Source: Kitasatospora sp. NBC_00240 (GTDB lineage Bacteria > Actinomycetota > Actinomycetes > Streptomycetales > Streptomycetaceae). Taken from it: a stretch of 64,000 bases of DNA. Shown one piece after another: positions 16,623 to 24,176 of this stretch (the first letter of the stretch is position 1; each line of letters opens with the position of its first letter). The stretch is from NCBI RefSeq assembly GCF_026342405.1, contig NZ_JAPEMU010000001.1:8866001-8930000 (forward strand). Direction: 5' to 3'. The position numbers and the translations under genes are program-made. The notes beneath the pieces are model-generated. The model worked only from the letters and a program-made list of their open reading frames with translations, was not told where the DNA came from and searched no databases.

Positions 16623-16936
16623 CCGGACACCCGCCCGGGCAGCAGGGCCTGCTCCAGGTCGCCGACGGTGAGCGACTCCAGCCCGGCCAGGTCCAGCCGC
16701 GCGCGGAGCGCCGCCAGGTCGGCGCCGGCGCCGAAGCGCTCGCGCAGCAGGCCGGCCAGGGCGGCGAGTTCGCACTCGTCCAGCCTCAGGTCGCCGTCCA
16801 GCCGGGCCTGCGGCGTCACCGAGGCGGCCCATCCGGGCGGTGCTTCGGCGGCCGCCACCAGCAGCGCGACCAGTTCGGGGTGCACTTCGGCGCCCCGGCC
16901 CGGGGCCCGGGCAGGGGACGGTTCGGGGTGTTCCAT
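16619..16936 (-). CDS. ACP-like protein without the phosphopantetheine serine
   Basis: Protein of 105 residues with the helical pattern of a carrier protein: RLDGDLRLDECELAALAG aligns with the usual DLGLDSLEL helix II start. At the position of the modified serine it has Glu54 (RLDECEL), and the Leu that normally follows is Cys55. It therefore cannot be pantetheinylated in the standard way. It may be a structural or recruiting subunit, for example for the glycosyltransferase it is coupled to (ATGA overlap). AGGTGGAG precedes the ATG at 16936. It is divergent from the FabH-like gene, with about 97 bases between them. Confidence 0.6.
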   Translation of the reverse strand: MEHPEPSPARAPGRGAEVHPELVALLVAAAEAPPGWAASVTPQARLDGDLRLDECELAALAGLLRERFGAGADLAALRARLDLAGLESLTVGDLEQALLPGRVSG

Positions 16937-17033
16937 GGGGGGCTCCACCTGCTCGACGGCACGGGGGCGGGGAATTGCGGCGACAGCCCGTGATCACTTG
17001 TGCGACCCGGCGGGCGTCGGAATACTAGCCCGG

Positions 17034-17966
17034 GTGACCGCACTGGAGGCAGTGGCCGTTCACCTGCCCCGCCACACCGCTCCCATCGAGGCGGTAGGGG
17101 CCCGGATCGGCCTGACCCCACGTCAACTTCGACTCTTCCGCCGCTTCCACGGCCTGGACCAGGTGCGCCTGGATCCGGACGGGACGCTGCTCGACCTGCT
17201 GACCGGCGCGTTGGAGGCGCTGCCGGAACTGCGCGGGCGCGAGCACCAGGTCCGCTTCGTGCTGCACGCGCGGAGCATGCCGGTGGCCGTGCCCTACCCG
17301 CTGAACCCCCTGCACGAACTGCTCGACCGCTTCGGCCTCAGCGGTGCCAACGCCTTCACCGTCACCCACCACGCCTGCGCGGTGGGACTGCTGGCGGTCG
17401 ACCTGGCCGGCCGACTGCTGGCCGGCGAACCCGACCCGGACGCCCTGGCCCTGGTGCTGACCGGGGAGAAGACCTTCACCAGGGATGCCCAACTGGTGCC
17501 GGAGACGTCCGTCTTCGGCGAGGGCGCGGCGGCCTGCCTGGTCCGGGCCGAGGGCGAACGCGACCGCGTGCTCGCCTACGCCGTCCGGCAGCGACCGGAA
17601 TTCGACGGCCGGCTGGCCGAGGATCCGGATCTGCTGGCGCGCTACCAGCGGGAGTATCCGGAGGTGATGGCCGAGGCCGTCGAAGCGGCGCTCGACCAGG
17701 CAGGACTAGACCTGTCGGACATCGCGCTGCTGCTTCCGCACAACGTCAACCAGGTTTCCTGGAAGGCGATCTGCCGCCGGATGGGCTATCCGGTCGACAA
17801 GGTGGTGCTGGACAACGTGCCATCGGTCGGGCACAGTTTCGCTGCGGACGCTTTCATCAATCTGCACACCGCCACCACACGGGGCCTGCTCCACCAGGGT
17901 GACCGCTACCTGATCGCCGCCGCCGGCATCGGAGCCACCTTCTCGGCCATGGTCGTCAGTCACTGA
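17034..17966 (+). CDS. FabH-like 3-oxoacyl-ACP synthase III with altered third residue
   Basis: KAS III-fold protein of 310 residues. The nucleophile is in THHACAVG (Cys115), and the first base is His236 in LLPHNVNQVSW. The asparagine normally found in GNTSAAS is replaced: the segment reads SVGHSFAAD, with His267 at the position. Cys-His-His-like or altered KAS III relatives can act as acyltransferases or start unusual priming reactions, so standard acetyl-CoA priming is not certain. The GTG at 17034 gives a domain-length protein. It heads a rightward operon with an ACP, a thiolase-like protein, the PPTase and the amino acid:carrier ligase. Confidence 0.78.
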   Translation: MTALEAVAVHLPRHTAPIEAVGARIGLTPRQLRLFRRFHGLDQVRLDPDGTLLDLLTGALEALPELRGREHQVRFVLHARSMPVAVPYPLNPLHELLDRFGLSGANAFTVTHHACAVGLLAVDLAGRLLAGEPDPDALALVLTGEKTFTRDAQLVPETSVFGEGAAACLVRAEGERDRVLAYAVRQRPEFDGRLAEDPDLLARYQREYPEVMAEAVEAALDQAGLDLSDIALLLPHNVNQVSWKAICRRMGYPVDKVVLDNVPSVGHSFAADAFINLHTATTRGLLHQGDRYLIAAAGIGATFSAMVVSH

Positions 17967-17977
17967 CGGACCGTCAG
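17963..17977. promoter_or_regulatory. Short perfect palindrome after the FabH-like gene
   Basis: CTGACGGACCGTCAG has seven-base arms around one A. It overlaps the stop codon of the FabH-like gene and lies 140 bases before the ACP gene. The one-base centre fits a protein-binding site better than a hairpin. Confidence 0.35.
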
Positions 17978-18119
17978 CCACATTGCCCCGTAGGTACCTC
18001 AGCCGCTGCCGCCCGCCGGCGCCCGGACCGCTGCCCGCGACCACCGGGCCGCGCGCCGGCGAGCTCCGGTCCGGCCCGGACAGAGTCCACTCCTCCACGC
18101 ATGACGGGACAAGATAGCC

Positions 18120-18407
18120 ATGTCAGACTCCGCGGTAACGACCGACGCCGAACTGCGCGGCCAGGTCCTCCGAAGCATCGGTGACCTGCTGCCGCGCGTA
18201 CTGAAGCGGGAACTCGCGGAGGTACCGGAGAACGCCTGCCTCTTCGACGACCTCGGCCTGACCTCGGCCGGCACCCTGGAACTCATCCTGGAGCTGGAGG
18301 AGTCGCTCGACATCCAGGTCGACGTGGAGGAGATTGGCGAGGACGACCTGCGGTCGGTCGCCAGCCTGGCCGACTTCGTCGCCGGACACGTCATCCCCGA
18401 GGACTGA
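18120..18407 (+). CDS. Acyl/peptidyl carrier protein (discrete)
   Basis: Carrier protein of 95 residues. The modification site is Ser49 in DDLGLTSAGTLELILELEES, with a two-residue shift (TSAGTLEL) compared with ordinary ACPs. Helix III and IV follow as VDVEEIGEDDLRSVASLADF. It lies in the operon with an Sfp-type PPTase and the aaRS-like ligase, which makes it the most likely acceptor of an amino acid from that ligase. The ATG is 153 bases after the FabH-like gene and four bases before the thiolase-like gene begins after its stop. Confidence 0.85.
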   Translation: MSDSAVTTDAELRGQVLRSIGDLLPRVLKRELAEVPENACLFDDLGLTSAGTLELILELEESLDIQVDVEEIGEDDLRSVASLADFVAGHVIPED

Positions 18408-18411
18408 CCGG

Positions 18412-19446
18412 ATGCCAGGTGCGACCGCCCCCGCTCCGACCGCCGCCGCTCCTAGCACCGCCGCTCCTAGCACCGCCGCTCCGACCACACCCGCTCGGAG
18501 CGCCGCCGCTCGGAGCGCCGCCCGGCCGGGCGGCCCGGCGGGGCCCGGACTGCGCGTCGCCCGGGTCCTGAGCAGGGACTTCCACGGCCGGTCGGAAACC
18601 TCGCTCGACCCGGACCTGCGGGTCTTCGTCGCCGACCTGACCCGCCCCTACGGCGTCCCGCTCCGCGAGGACCTGCTGGCCGAGGGCGTCGGTCACTCCT
18701 ACGGGGAGATGGCCGAGGGCCTCCTGCGGGACGCCCTGCCGGCGGACGAGCCGGTGGACCTGCTGATCCTCGCCTTCTCGTCCCCCGACGTACGGCCGGG
18801 CCGCTCCGCCGCCCTGCACCTCAGCCGGTTCTGCCCGGGCTCGCCGCTGGCCTTCGCCGTCTGCGACCAGGGCTCGGCCGCCCCGTTCACGGCGCTCCGG
18901 ATCGCCACCGACTACGCCCGGACGGGAGCCTGCCGCCGGGCGGTGGTCCTGGTGATGGAGGCGGCCCACCTGCATCACGAACCGGCGCGGCCGGTGGCAC
19001 TGCCGCAGCGGCACTGCGCGGTCGTCCTGGTCTGCGAGGCGGCGGACGGTAAGGGGGACGACGGCGAGGGGGTGGACGCGGTGGTCCGCCAGTCCTCCGG
19101 CCCGGCCGCGGATCCGGCCCCGGAACTGGTCCGGGCCGAGTGGGCGGCGCTGGGGCCGGCGGCGGCCCTCGTCCTCGGGCCCGAACTCGACCTGCCGCCC
19201 GACGGACGGGACTCCGGGGCCGACGTACGGCCCGGCGGACCCGAACACCCCGTTCCGCTCGGCCGGCCCGACCCCGACCGGACGGTGGCGGCCAGGGGTG
19301 GGCAACCGCTCACCGGGATCTGGACCGCGCTTGCCGAGCGGCTGCCCGGCTGGCGGGCCGAACGGCGGCCGGTGCTGCTCGCCGACCTCGACCGGCGGCT
19401 CGGGCGGCTGAGCACCCTCACCCTGCTGCCGGCGGCCGCGCCATGA
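18412..19446 (+). CDS. Thiolase-fold (KAS III-like) protein, function unknown
   Basis: Protein of 344 residues. The first 45 residues are a low-complexity Ala/Pro/Thr/Ser tail with short repeats (STAAP). The middle resembles the N-terminal half of a KAS III: VDLLILAFSSPDVRPGRSAA then FAVCDQGSAAPFTALRIA, where the cysteine or the following DQGS could mark the old nucleophile region. The C-terminal half has no HNVNQ-like base and no GNTS motif. It is probably a partner subunit or scaffold for the FabH-like enzyme rather than an independent synthase. It overlaps the PPTase gene (ATGA). The family call is tentative. Confidence 0.55.
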   Translation: MPGATAPAPTAAAPSTAAPSTAAPTTPARSAAARSAARPGGPAGPGLRVARVLSRDFHGRSETSLDPDLRVFVADLTRPYGVPLREDLLAEGVGHSYGEMAEGLLRDALPADEPVDLLILAFSSPDVRPGRSAALHLSRFCPGSPLAFAVCDQGSAAPFTALRIATDYARTGACRRAVVLVMEAAHLHHEPARPVALPQRHCAVVLVCEAADGKGDDGEGVDAVVRQSSGPAADPAPELVRAEWAALGPAAALVLGPELDLPPDGRDSGADVRPGGPEHPVPLGRPDPDRTVAARGGQPLTGIWTALAERLPGWRAERRPVLLADLDRRLGRLSTLTLLPAAAP

Positions 19447-20255
19447 CCGCCGGCGCGGTTCCGGCCCCTGACCAGGGCGCCGGACCAGAGGCAGAATTCG
19501 AACCCGCGCCCGATCTCGAACCCGCGCCCGATCTCGAACCCGATCCGGTGGACCTGTGGGTGATCCGGACCGACCAGCCCGCACCGGTCGTCCACCGGCT
19601 GCGCCAACTGCTCGACCGCACCGAACTCCACCGGGCCGGCGCCGGCCGCGACCCCGAACGGACCGACCGGTTCACCGTGGTGCACGGCGTCGTCCGGCTG
19701 CTCGCCGCCGAGCGGCTCGGGGTGGCCCCCGGCGACCTGGCCTGGCGCCGCGGCCCGCACGGCAAGCCGGAGCCGGTGCCCGACGAGTCTGCGGCCGGCT
19801 CCCGACTGCGGCTCAGCTGGTCGGCCTCCGGCGCTCTCGCCGTGCTGGCCCTGGCCGAGGGGCGGCGGGTCGGTGCGGACGTCGAGGAGATCAGGGACGA
19901 ACGGGTGGCGGCCCGGGTCGCCAGCCGCTACTTCCCCGACAGTGACGTGCGGTTCGTGGCGGCGGCCCGCTCACCCGGCGCCCGGGCCGAGCGCTTCACC
20001 CGCCTCTGGTGCCGCCGCGAGGCCTGCGTCAAGGTGTACGGCGGGCGGCTCGCCCAGGGCCTCGGGCTGCCCATGGCCGGCCCGGCCCCGCTGCGGCTGC
20101 CGGACGCCGGCCCGCTGGACCCGGGGCCCTGCTGGGTCCGGGACGTCCCCGTGCCGGGGCCGTTCCGTGCCGCCGTCGCGGTCGAGGGCGACCGCCCGTT
20201 CCTGGTCCGCCGCCTGCGGTGGACCGCATCCGCCGGCCTCCCGGCCACCCGTTGA
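19443..20255 (+). CDS. Sfp-type 4'-phosphopantetheinyl transferase
   Basis: Transfers phosphopantetheine from CoA to carrier-protein serines. The protein has 270 residues. The Mg-binding motif is GADVEEI and the second motif is FTRLWCRREACVKVYGGRL, the W-C-x-x-E-A-x-x-K signature of Sfp/AcpT enzymes. An Asp/Glu/Pro repeat (EPAPDLEPAPDLEPDP) extends the N-terminus. The start overlaps the stop of the thiolase-like gene (ATGA). A dedicated PPTase in the operon shows that the discrete ACPs here are used in holo form. Its 3' end is part of a recent 28-base duplication. Confidence 0.92.
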   Translation: MTAGAVPAPDQGAGPEAEFEPAPDLEPAPDLEPDPVDLWVIRTDQPAPVVHRLRQLLDRTELHRAGAGRDPERTDRFTVVHGVVRLLAAERLGVAPGDLAWRRGPHGKPEPVPDESAAGSRLRLSWSASGALAVLALAEGRRVGADVEEIRDERVAARVASRYFPDSDVRFVAAARSPGARAERFTRLWCRREACVKVYGGRLAQGLGLPMAGPAPLRLPDAGPLDPGPCWVRDVPVPGPFRAAVAVEGDRPFLVRRLRWTASAGLPATR

Positions 20256-20296
20256 GCCCCAGGCCACCCCGGCCTCCCGGCCACCCGTTGAGCCCC
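20233..20296. repeat. 28-base direct repeat spanning the PPTase stop codon
   Basis: Two identical 28-base copies at 20233-20260 and 20269-20296, period 36. The first contains the end of the PPTase gene including its TGA. It looks like a recent tandem duplication. Confidence 0.85.
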
Positions 20297-20332
20297 CGTG
20301 CCTCCGCCGAACCGAGCAGGGAAGAACAGGAC

Positions 20333-21229
20333 ATGACGAGCACTCACTTCACGATGCCCGACGGCGAGGCCGCCCCGATCCCGGCCGGAGCGCCCGGTGT
20401 CCAGCTGTACCCGGCGCCGTTCGAGGCCGTGGTCGCACTGCTCCGCCAGGGCATCGACGCCCTGGCCGCGGACGAGGGCTTTCCCCGGCTGGCGATCCCC
20501 CCGGTGGTCCCGCGCGCGCTGGTCGAGCGGGCCGGCTACGTGAAGGCCTTCCCGCAACTGCTGGGCACGGTGCACAGCTTCGCCGGCACGCCGGCGGAGT
20601 GGAAGGAGCTGGCCCCGCAGGCCCTCGAGGGCGGTGCCTGGGACTCCGCGCAGCGGGCGAGCGACCTGGTGCTGCTGCCCGCCGCCTGCTACCCCGTCTA
20701 CGCGGGTCTGGCCGGAAGGGAGTTGGCGCAGCCCGAGCGATTCGCCGTGGAAGGGCAGTGCTTCCGGCAGGAGGCGACCAGCGAGCCGGGCCGGCTGCGC
20801 AGTTTCCGGATGGTGGAGCTGGTCACGGCCGGTACCGAGGCGCACTGCCTGAGCTGGCGCGCGGCCTGGCTGGAGACGGTGGCCGGCTGGATGCGCGGGA
20901 TGTCGCTCAAGGTGGAGATCGAGGTGGCCGACGACCCGTTCTTCGGCCCGACCCGGCGGCTGTTCCAGGCGGCCCAGCGGGCCCAGGAGTTGAAGTACGA
21001 ACTCAAGGTGCCGGTGGCGGACGGGCTGGTGCAGGCGATCGCCTCGGCGAACTTCCACAAGGACCATTTCGGCGAAGTCTTCGGGTTCACCGGCGAAGGC
21101 GCTCCGGGGAACACCGCCTGCATGGCGTTCGGGATCGAGCGGATCGCCCTCGCGCTGTTGCACGCCCACGGCGGGCGCCCCGCCGAGTGGCCGGAGTCTC
21201 TCATCACGGCGATCCGCGGCGGCAACTGA
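20333..21229 (+). CDS. Class II aaRS-like amino acid:[carrier protein] ligase
   Basis: SerRS-like catalytic core of 298 residues without the tRNA-binding coiled coil. Enzymes of this family activate small amino acids and load them on a stand-alone carrier protein instead of tRNA. Visible motifs: IPPVVPRALVERAGYVKAFP near the N-terminus, LLPAACYPVYAGL, motif 2-like EGQCFRQEA with the reactive arginine, SANFHKDHFGEVFGF, and motif 3-like FGIERIALALLHAHG. The two cysteines in PAACYP and GQCFRQ are in places where zinc ligands occur in known members. The start ATG follows a GGGAAGAACAGG ribosome-binding stretch. The neighbouring ACP at 18120 and PPTase fit the loading role. The amino acid specificity cannot be read here. 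Confidence 0.85.
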   Translation: MTSTHFTMPDGEAAPIPAGAPGVQLYPAPFEAVVALLRQGIDALAADEGFPRLAIPPVVPRALVERAGYVKAFPQLLGTVHSFAGTPAEWKELAPQALEGGAWDSAQRASDLVLLPAACYPVYAGLAGRELAQPERFAVEGQCFRQEATSEPGRLRSFRMVELVTAGTEAHCLSWRAAWLETVAGWMRGMSLKVEIEVADDPFFGPTRRLFQAAQRAQELKYELKVPVADGLVQAIASANFHKDHFGEVFGFTGEGAPGNTACMAFGIERIALALLHAHGGRPAEWPESLITAIRGGN

Positions 21230-21230
21230 G

Positions 21231-21265
21231 TTGACGTCACCGGGCGACCGCTCTGGTATGGACCA
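21231..21265 (+). promoter_or_regulatory. Promoter with overlapping operator-like palindrome before the condensation-domain gene
   Basis: TTGACG (21231-21236) is followed 17 bases later by TGGTAT (21254-21259), a fair -35/-10 pair. The -10 region coincides with TGGT-ATGG-ACCA (21254-21265), which has the outer arms of a dre site but a different centre. A regulator bound here would block the promoter. The match is weaker than the nagB site. Confidence 0.4.
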
Positions 21266-21335
21266 ATGATCGGGGGCGCTGATAGTGTCCCGACCCACAC
21301 CCGCTGAGACGGGCCGGCCGAAGGACGCGTGCGAC

Positions 21336-23237
21336 GTGACACGGACCAGGCGGATCACAGTCCGCTACAGTGCCGAGGGCGGCGGCTCGGGGCCGCTCAC
21401 CATGGGCCAGGACAACATGATCCGCTGCATCCGGCGCGACGATCCCGAGCAGATCAACAAGGAAGCCGTCTGGCCGGTGCCGGCCGGCACCGACCTGCCC
21501 GCGGCGCTCGCCGCCCTGCGCACCCTGGCCGAACGCCACGCCTCGCTGCGCACCGTCTTCCCGGACGGCCCGGACGGCTTCCCCGCCCGCCAGGAGGTGC
21601 AGGGGGAGGGGGAGTTCACCGTACGGGTGGTGGAGGCAGGTCCGCTCGGCGACCTCGAACTCGATCGGCTGGCCGACGACCTGGCGCGCGCCGACAACGC
21701 GGTGGCGTTCGACCTGGCCACCGACTTCCCGCTGCGCTGCACCCTGGTGACCGCGGAGGACCGGCCGGTCCGGATGGCGGTGGTGGTCTGCCACTCCGGC
21801 GCTGACGGTGCAGCCACCGCCCTGCTGATCCAGGAATGGCTGCTGCTCGCCGCGGGCAAGGAACTGTCGCCCGCCACCGCGCGGACGCCGCTGGAGGTGG
21901 CCGCGTTCGAGAGTTCCGCGCTGGGCCGCCGCCGCGCCACCGCCTCGCTGCGGCACTGGGAGCGGATCCTGCGCACCGGCCCGCAGGCCGTCTTCGCGGA
22001 CTCCCGGATCACCGGCCCGCCGGACGTGGTCTCGACGCTCATTCTCCGCTCGCGCCGGGCGGCGGAGGACCTCGCGGCCGCTTCGCTGCGGACCGGGGCC
22101 AGCCCCTCGGTGGTGCTGCTGGCCGCCTTCGCCGCGCTGGTGGCGCACCGCGCGGCTCAGCCGCGGTTGGTGATAGCTGCGCTGTCGGCCAACCGGCACC
22201 GCCCGGTGATGGCCGACCACATCGGCACCCTCGCCCAGGACGCCTTCATGGCGGTGGACACGGGCCTGCGCGATCTGGACGAGGTGATCGGCCACACCAA
22301 GGCGGCCTCGCTGGCCGGATACTGGCACAGTACCTTCGACGCCGAGCAGATCTGGCGGATGATCGACGACATCGCCCACCTGCGCGGCTCCCGGTTCGCC
22401 CGGCACGTGGTGGTGAACGACCTCAGCCTGACCATCCCCGAATCGGCCTCGGACGCGCGGCCGGCCGCGGTGGCCGACCCCGAGATCAGCTGGTTCCCGG
22501 ACCAGCGGGTGCCGGTCCGGCTGATGTTCAACATCCTGCGGGTCAACGGCTCGCTCGAACTCGCCCTGCTGGCCTGCCCGCAGGTGCTGGACCGGACGGA
22601 GATCGAGGAGTTCGCCCGCGGACTGCTCGCGGTGGTACGGGCCGCCGCGACCGGCCCGGTGCCGCTGGCCGGGCTGGACGCGCTGACCACGGTCCGTCCA
22701 GGTGTGCGGGAGGGCGACTGGCACCAGGTCGACGGGTCCTGGATCGATCTGGACGCCGTCGGCCAGCTGCTCGTGGACGTGCTGGGCGCGGACGTGCTGA
22801 CCGTTGCTGCGCCGAATGTGGTCGCGCCGAACGCGTTCGTGCCGAACATGGGTGTGCCGAACGCGGTCGTGACGGATGTGCACGTGCCGAACGCGGACGT
22901 TCCGAACGTGGACGTTCCGAACGTGTTCGTGCCGAACGCAGCCGTGCCGGTCACTGGAGTGACCGCCCGGGTGGAGCTGACCGAAGGCCGACTGATCGCC
23001 CACCTGTGGACGGGCGCCGTGGCCTCCGACGAGCCCGGACTCACCCCGCTCTTCGTGCACCGCGCGCTGGTCGACGCGTTGCCCGGACGGGACACCGCGA
23101 TGGCTCCGCACCACTACGTGATCCATCGGAGCGCCGCCGCCGGGTCGGGACAGCGGGACACCGGGGAGGTGTCCGTGTTGCTGGAGGGCGACGGCCGCGA
23201 CCCGGAGACGGCCGCTCGTCAGGGGCAGCCGGCCTGA
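21336..23237 (+). CDS. Stand-alone condensation-domain protein with CHxxxDG motif
   Basis: NRPS condensation-like protein of about 633 residues. The catalytic motif reads VVVCHSGADG (Cys152-His153...Asp157-Gly158): the second, catalytic histidine is kept, while the first is Cys. Residues 5-430 look like the chloramphenicol-acetyltransferase-type double fold, and no DFGWG motif is obvious. Residues about 490-540 carry degenerate VPNA/VPNV repeats that separate a further, unknown 90-residue C-terminal part. GTG at 21336 with AAGGA ten bases upstream starts at the domain; GTG at 21285 is possible. It could join an amino acid from the carrier protein to an amine or alcohol, or act as an acyltransferase. 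No other NRPS domain is encoded nearby. Confidence 0.75.
   Translation: MTRTRRITVRYSAEGGGSGPLTMGQDNMIRCIRRDDPEQINKEAVWPVPAGTDLPAALAALRTLAERHASLRTVFPDGPDGFPARQEVQGEGEFTVRVVEAGPLGDLELDRLADDLARADNAVAFDLATDFPLRCTLVTAEDRPVRMAVVVCHSGADGAATALLIQEWLLLAAGKELSPATARTPLEVAAFESSALGRRRATASLRHWERILRTGPQAVFADSRITGPPDVVSTLILRSRRAAEDLAAASLRTGASPSVVLLAAFAALVAHRAAQPRLVIAALSANRHRPVMADHIGTLAQDAFMAVDTGLRDLDEVIGHTKAASLAGYWHSTFDAEQIWRMIDDIAHLRGSRFARHVVVNDLSLTIPESASDARPAAVADPEISWFPDQRVPVRLMFNILRVNGSLELALLACPQVLDRTEIEEFARGLLAVVRAAATGPVPLAGLDALTTVRPGVREGDWHQVDGSWIDLDAVGQLLVDVLGADVLTVAAPNVVAPNAFVPNMGVPNAVVTDVHVPNADVPNVDVPNVFVPNAAVPVTGVTARVELTEGRLIAHLWTGAVASDEPGLTPLFVHRALVDALPGRDTAMAPHHYVIHRSAAAGSGQRDTGEVSVLLEGDGRDPETAARQGQPA
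22806..22950 (+). repeat. In-frame 15-base repeats encoding a VPNxx linker
   Basis: About nine degenerate units of GTGCCGAACGCGGTC-like sequence encode a Val-Pro-Asn-rich linker inside the condensation-domain protein. Confidence 0.8.
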
Positions 23238-23259
23238 CCGGGCGCCCGGTACCTCCGCT

Positions 23260-23287
23260 CGGCTGCTCCCTCCGGAAGCGGCAGCCG
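23260..23287. terminator. Possible terminator between convergent operons
   Basis: CGGCTGC (23260-23266) pairs with GCAGCCG (23281-23287) around a 14-base loop. The rest of the 270-base gap to 23507 is low-complexity C/G with three CCGTCCGTCAACC-like repeats and no gene that I can support. Confidence 0.5.
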
Positions 23288-23507
23288 GGTGGCCGGGCAG
23301 CCGGGTGGCTGTGTGGCCGGACGGCCGGCAGAACCCGCGGGCGGCTCCGCCGAAGGCGTGCGCCGGCAGGCCGTCGGACGGCCCGCCGCCCGCCGCCCGC
23401 CACCCGACGGCCCGGCACCCGCCGCCCGACGGCCCGCCCCGCCGTCCGTCAACCTGCCCCGCCGTCCGTCAACCCACCCTCCGTCAACCGCCCGGCCCCC
23501 ACCGTCG

Positions 23508-24110
23508 TCAGCGCTGTCGCCGGGTGACCGGCCGGACGTCGACGACCGCCATCCGGGCCGCGCGGGCCGCCTCGATGCCCTCGTCGCTGTCCTCGTACAC
23601 CAGGCAGCGGGCGGGCGGCACCGCCAGGGCGTCGGCGGCCTGCAGGAAGATGTCCGGTGCGGGCTTGCCGCGCCGCACCTCGTCACGCGTGACCAGGGCG
23701 GTGAACAGGCCCTGGTAGGGGAGGTGCCGCATGGTCGTCTCGATGATCAGGCGGGCGCCGCCGGACGCGACCGCCATCGGGAGCGCGCCGTGGTGCGTGT
23801 GCACCACCTCCGCCACCTCTGGGTGCACCCGGATCCGGTCGGCGTTGGCCAGGAAGAGCAGGTCCCGGGCGGCGACGAGCTCCTCGACCGGGAGGTCCGG
23901 CCCGGCGTCCGTCTCGGCGGCCAGGGTCCGGATCAGGTCGGCGGAGGACAGGCCGGTCCGTGCGTCGAACCACTCCTGGTGGAGCGTCACCCCGTGCGGA
24001 GCCAGGACGTCGGCCATCGCGCGGTAGTTGGCGTACTGGCTGTCGACGAGCGTGCCGTCCCAGTCGAAGAGGAGTGCTTCGGCGCGGCCCGGGTGGAGTT
24101 CGGGGTGCAA
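23508..24110 (-). CDS. HAD-family phosphatase (beta-phosphoglucomutase-like)
   Basis: Haloacid-dehalogenase hydrolase of 200 residues with a cap domain. Motif I is LLFDWDGTLVDS (two aspartates), motif II is in MAVASGG, motif III is the lysine of RRGKPAP and motif IV is YEDSDEGIEAA. All four are intact. It most likely removes phosphate from a cyclitol or sugar phosphate in the pathway started by the sugar phosphate cyclase gene upstream in this operon. TTG at 24110 is the best start at the domain edge, with GGGAAGG upstream. It is the last gene of the leftward operon, 66 bases after the transporter gene. Confidence 0.85.
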   Translation of the reverse strand: MHPELHPGRAEALLFDWDGTLVDSQYANYRAMADVLAPHGVTLHQEWFDARTGLSSADLIRTLAAETDAGPDLPVEELVAARDLLFLANADRIRVHPEVAEVVHTHHGALPMAVASGGARLIIETTMRHLPYQGLFTALVTRDEVRRGKPAPDIFLQAADALAVPPARCLVYEDSDEGIEAARAARMAVVDVRPVTRRQR

Positions 24111-24176
24111 GGTGGCGGTGGCCTTCCCGGTCGGAGGGGGACCCGGGCGGGCCCGGGGGTTCTGCGGTCGACGCTG

